Shown in pieces: positions 5,102 through 6,470 of a stretch of 6,470 nt of DNA. Position 1 is the stretch's first letter. Each line of letters opens with the position of its first letter. The DNA comes from Bacillota bacterium. GTDB taxonomy: Bacteria > Bacillota > Bacilli > Paenibacillales > Paenibacillaceae. The stretch spans positions 1-6,470 of the forward strand of contig JAEWJS010000187.1 in NCBI GenBank assembly GCA_023386495.1. Reading direction: 5' to 3'. Under the pieces are notes generated by a model. That model was not told where the DNA came from. It did not search any database and saw only the letters and a program-made list of their open reading frames with translations. The position numbers were made by a program, and so were the translations under genes.

Positions 5102-6433
5102 ATGTACTTGCACGGAACGAGCAAAATCAATACCAACGGACATCTCGAGATCGGCGGCGTGGACACCGAACAATTGGCAGAGCAATTCGGCACGCCGCTC
5201 TACATCGTCGACGAGGCGCTGGTGCGCCAGCGCGCGCGCGAATATACGGAGGCTTTCAAGGCTTCGGGATTGAAATTCCAGGTCGCATACGCAAGCAAGG
5301 CATTCTGCACGATGGCGATGTGCGCGATTGCCGAGCAGGAGGGATTATCGCTTGACGTCGTATCCGACGGCGAGCTCTATACGGCGCTGAAAGCCGGCTT
5401 CCCGGTGCAGCGCATCCACTTCCACGGCAACAACAAGACGCCGGACGAGATCAACATGGCGCTGGACGCGAATATCGGGTGTTTCGTCGTCGACAACTTC
5501 GTCGAGCTGCACCTGTTGAATGCGCTCGCGGCCGACAAGGGCAAGCAGACGAACGTGCTGCTCCGCATCACGCCGGGCGTCGAAGCGCATACGCATGACT
5601 ATATCTCGACCGGCCAACAGGATTCCAAGTTCGGCTTCGACCTCGGGAACGGCGCTGCCTACGAAGGCATCAAACAAGCGATGCAGCTATCGAACTTGAA
5701 TGTGCTGGGCGTCCATTCGCATATCGGATCGCAGATCTTCGAAGTCGAAGGCTTCCGGATGGCGGTCGATAAGGTCGCGGCGTTCGCGGTACAAGTACGG
5801 GACGAGCTGGGCCTTACGTTCCAAGTGATCAATCTGGGCGGCGGCTTCGGCATCCGCTACACCGATGAGGATGCGCCGCTGCCGGTTGCCACGTACGTGA
5901 AGGCCATTACGGACGCGATCATCTCGCACTTCACCGCCGCGAAGTTCCCGCTGCCCGAGATCTGGGTCGAGCCGGGCCGCAGCATGGTCGGCGATGCCGG
6001 CACGACGCTGTACACGGTAGGCACGAGCAAGGAAATTCCGGGCGTGCGCAAGTACGTCGCCGTCGACGGCGGCATGACGGACAACCCGCGTCCTGCATTG
6101 TATGAATCGAAGTATGACGCCATTCTGGCGAATCGCGCCAATGATCCGAAGGAAGAGGTCGTATCGATCGCGGGCAAGTGCTGCGAGAGCGGCGACATGC
6201 TGATCTGGGACCTGGAGCTGCCGAAGGTTCAATCCGGCGATCGTCTGGCCGTGTTCTGCACAGGAGCGTATAACTACGCGATGGCCAGCAACTACAACCG
6301 GATTCGCCGTCCTGCTGTCGTATTCGTGAAGGACGGCCAAGCGACGCTGGCCGTTAAGCGCGAATCGTTCGACGATATCGTCGGCAACGACCTCATTCCA
6401 GAGCATCTGAAGAAATCCGCTGCAGCGAATTAA
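5102..6433 (+). CDS. lysA: LysA, diaminopimelate decarboxylase
   Basis: 443 residues (439 in B. subtilis), full length. A fold-type III PLP enzyme that converts meso-diaminopimelate to L-lysine and CO2, the last step of lysine synthesis, in the cytoplasm. Visible residues: the PLP lysine in VAYASKAF (Lys66), VHSHIGSQ (204-211), the phosphate-binding NLGGGFGI (244-251), EPGRSMVG (290-297), the active-site CESGD motif (361-365) with its catalytic cysteine, and Tyr390 in CTGAYNYAMASNYN. AGAGGGG at 5087-5093 stands 8 nt before ATG 5102. Its place downstream of spoVAF is the same as in B. subtilis. It drains the diaminopimelate pool also needed for peptidoglycan, in a pathway that shares dihydrodipicolinate with DPA synthesis, which may explain the conserved linkage. 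No residue looks missing. Confidence 0.97.
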   Translation: MYLHGTSKINTNGHLEIGGVDTEQLAEQFGTPLYIVDEALVRQRAREYTEAFKASGLKFQVAYASKAFCTMAMCAIAEQEGLSLDVVSDGELYTALKAGFPVQRIHFHGNNKTPDEINMALDANIGCFVVDNFVELHLLNALAADKGKQTNVLLRITPGVEAHTHDYISTGQQDSKFGFDLGNGAAYEGIKQAMQLSNLNVLGVHSHIGSQIFEVEGFRMAVDKVAAFAVQVRDELGLTFQVINLGGGFGIRYTDEDAPLPVATYVKAITDAIISHFTAAKFPLPEIWVEPGRSMVGDAGTTLYTVGTSKEIPGVRKYVAVDGGMTDNPRPALYESKYDAILANRANDPKEEVVSIAGKCCESGDMLIWDLELPKVQSGDRLAVFCTGAYNYAMASNYNRIRRPAVVFVKDGQATLAVKRESFDDIVGNDLIPEHLKKSAAAN

Positions 6434-6440
6434 GCTGCAG
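6420..6440 (+). terminator. Hairpin enclosing the lysA stop codon
   Basis: CTGCAGC (6420-6426) and GCTGCAG (6434-6440) form a perfect 7-bp stem around the loop GAATTAA, which holds the TAA stop. No T-run follows (ATTGCATGCTAG), so it is a weak candidate for intrinsic termination. It may be a 3'-end stabiliser or chance, since CTGCAG is itself a palindrome. Confidence 0.4.
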
Positions 6441-6470
6441 ATTGCATGCTAGACATACGTAGGGCTGTCT

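Noticed and set aside
5687..6406. Minus-strand open frame of 239 codons opposite lysA
   Set aside because: Antisense to a fully conserved lysA; Arg/Ala/Val-rich composition without recognisable motifs marks it as a shadow of GC-biased codons.
1..6470. Mobile element, defence system, CRISPR or horizontally acquired island
   Set aside because: No transposase, integrase, terminal repeats, tRNA or spacer array is seen; the coding sequence is continuous, uniform in style and syntenic with the B. subtilis sporulation locus.

Overview
The window is a chromosomal sporulation locus from an endospore-forming Firmicute. High GC and strongly GC-ending codons, together with close likeness to the Bacillus subtilis spoIIA-spoVA-lysA region, suggest Paenibacillaceae (Paenibacillus or a relative). 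The genus is inferred from composition and gene order, not proven. All genes are on the + strand.

Layout: (1) 1-407, the 3' end of dacF, a sporulation D,D-carboxypeptidase. (2) 408-532, a spacer with a well-matched sigma-H promoter and a possible Spo0A box. (3) 533-2104, the spoIIA operon spoIIAA-spoIIAB-sigF, that is anti-anti-sigma factor, anti-sigma kinase and forespore sigma-F. (4) 2084-2235, a long hairpin spanning the sigF stop codon, then a sigma-G-type promoter and a leader with short repeats and a possible 18-codon ORF. (5) 2236-4964, spoVAA, spoVAB and spoVAF. (6) 4965-5101, a spacer with a possible vegetative promoter. (7) 5102-6433, lysA (diaminopimelate decarboxylase), ending in a second hairpin around its stop codon.

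How the parts fit: Spo0A and sigma-H switch on spoIIA before or around septation. SpoIIAB holds sigma-F inactive until dephosphorylated SpoIIAA releases it in the forespore. Sigma-F leads to sigma-G, which from the site seen here should drive the spoVA genes. Their products act in the inner spore membrane in dipicolinic acid (DPA) traffic and germination. LysA consumes meso-diaminopimelate, from the same pathway that branches to DPA and peptidoglycan.

The main departure from the B. subtilis arrangement is that spoVAC, spoVAD and the spoVAE genes, which include the most widely conserved part of the DPA channel, are absent: spoVAB is followed after 34 bp by spoVAF. I see no mobile element, CRISPR, tRNA, rRNA or foreign-looking island, and no convincing new system. 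The points worth a second look are the missing spoVA core, the sigF-spoVAA leader and the hairpins enclosing stop codons.
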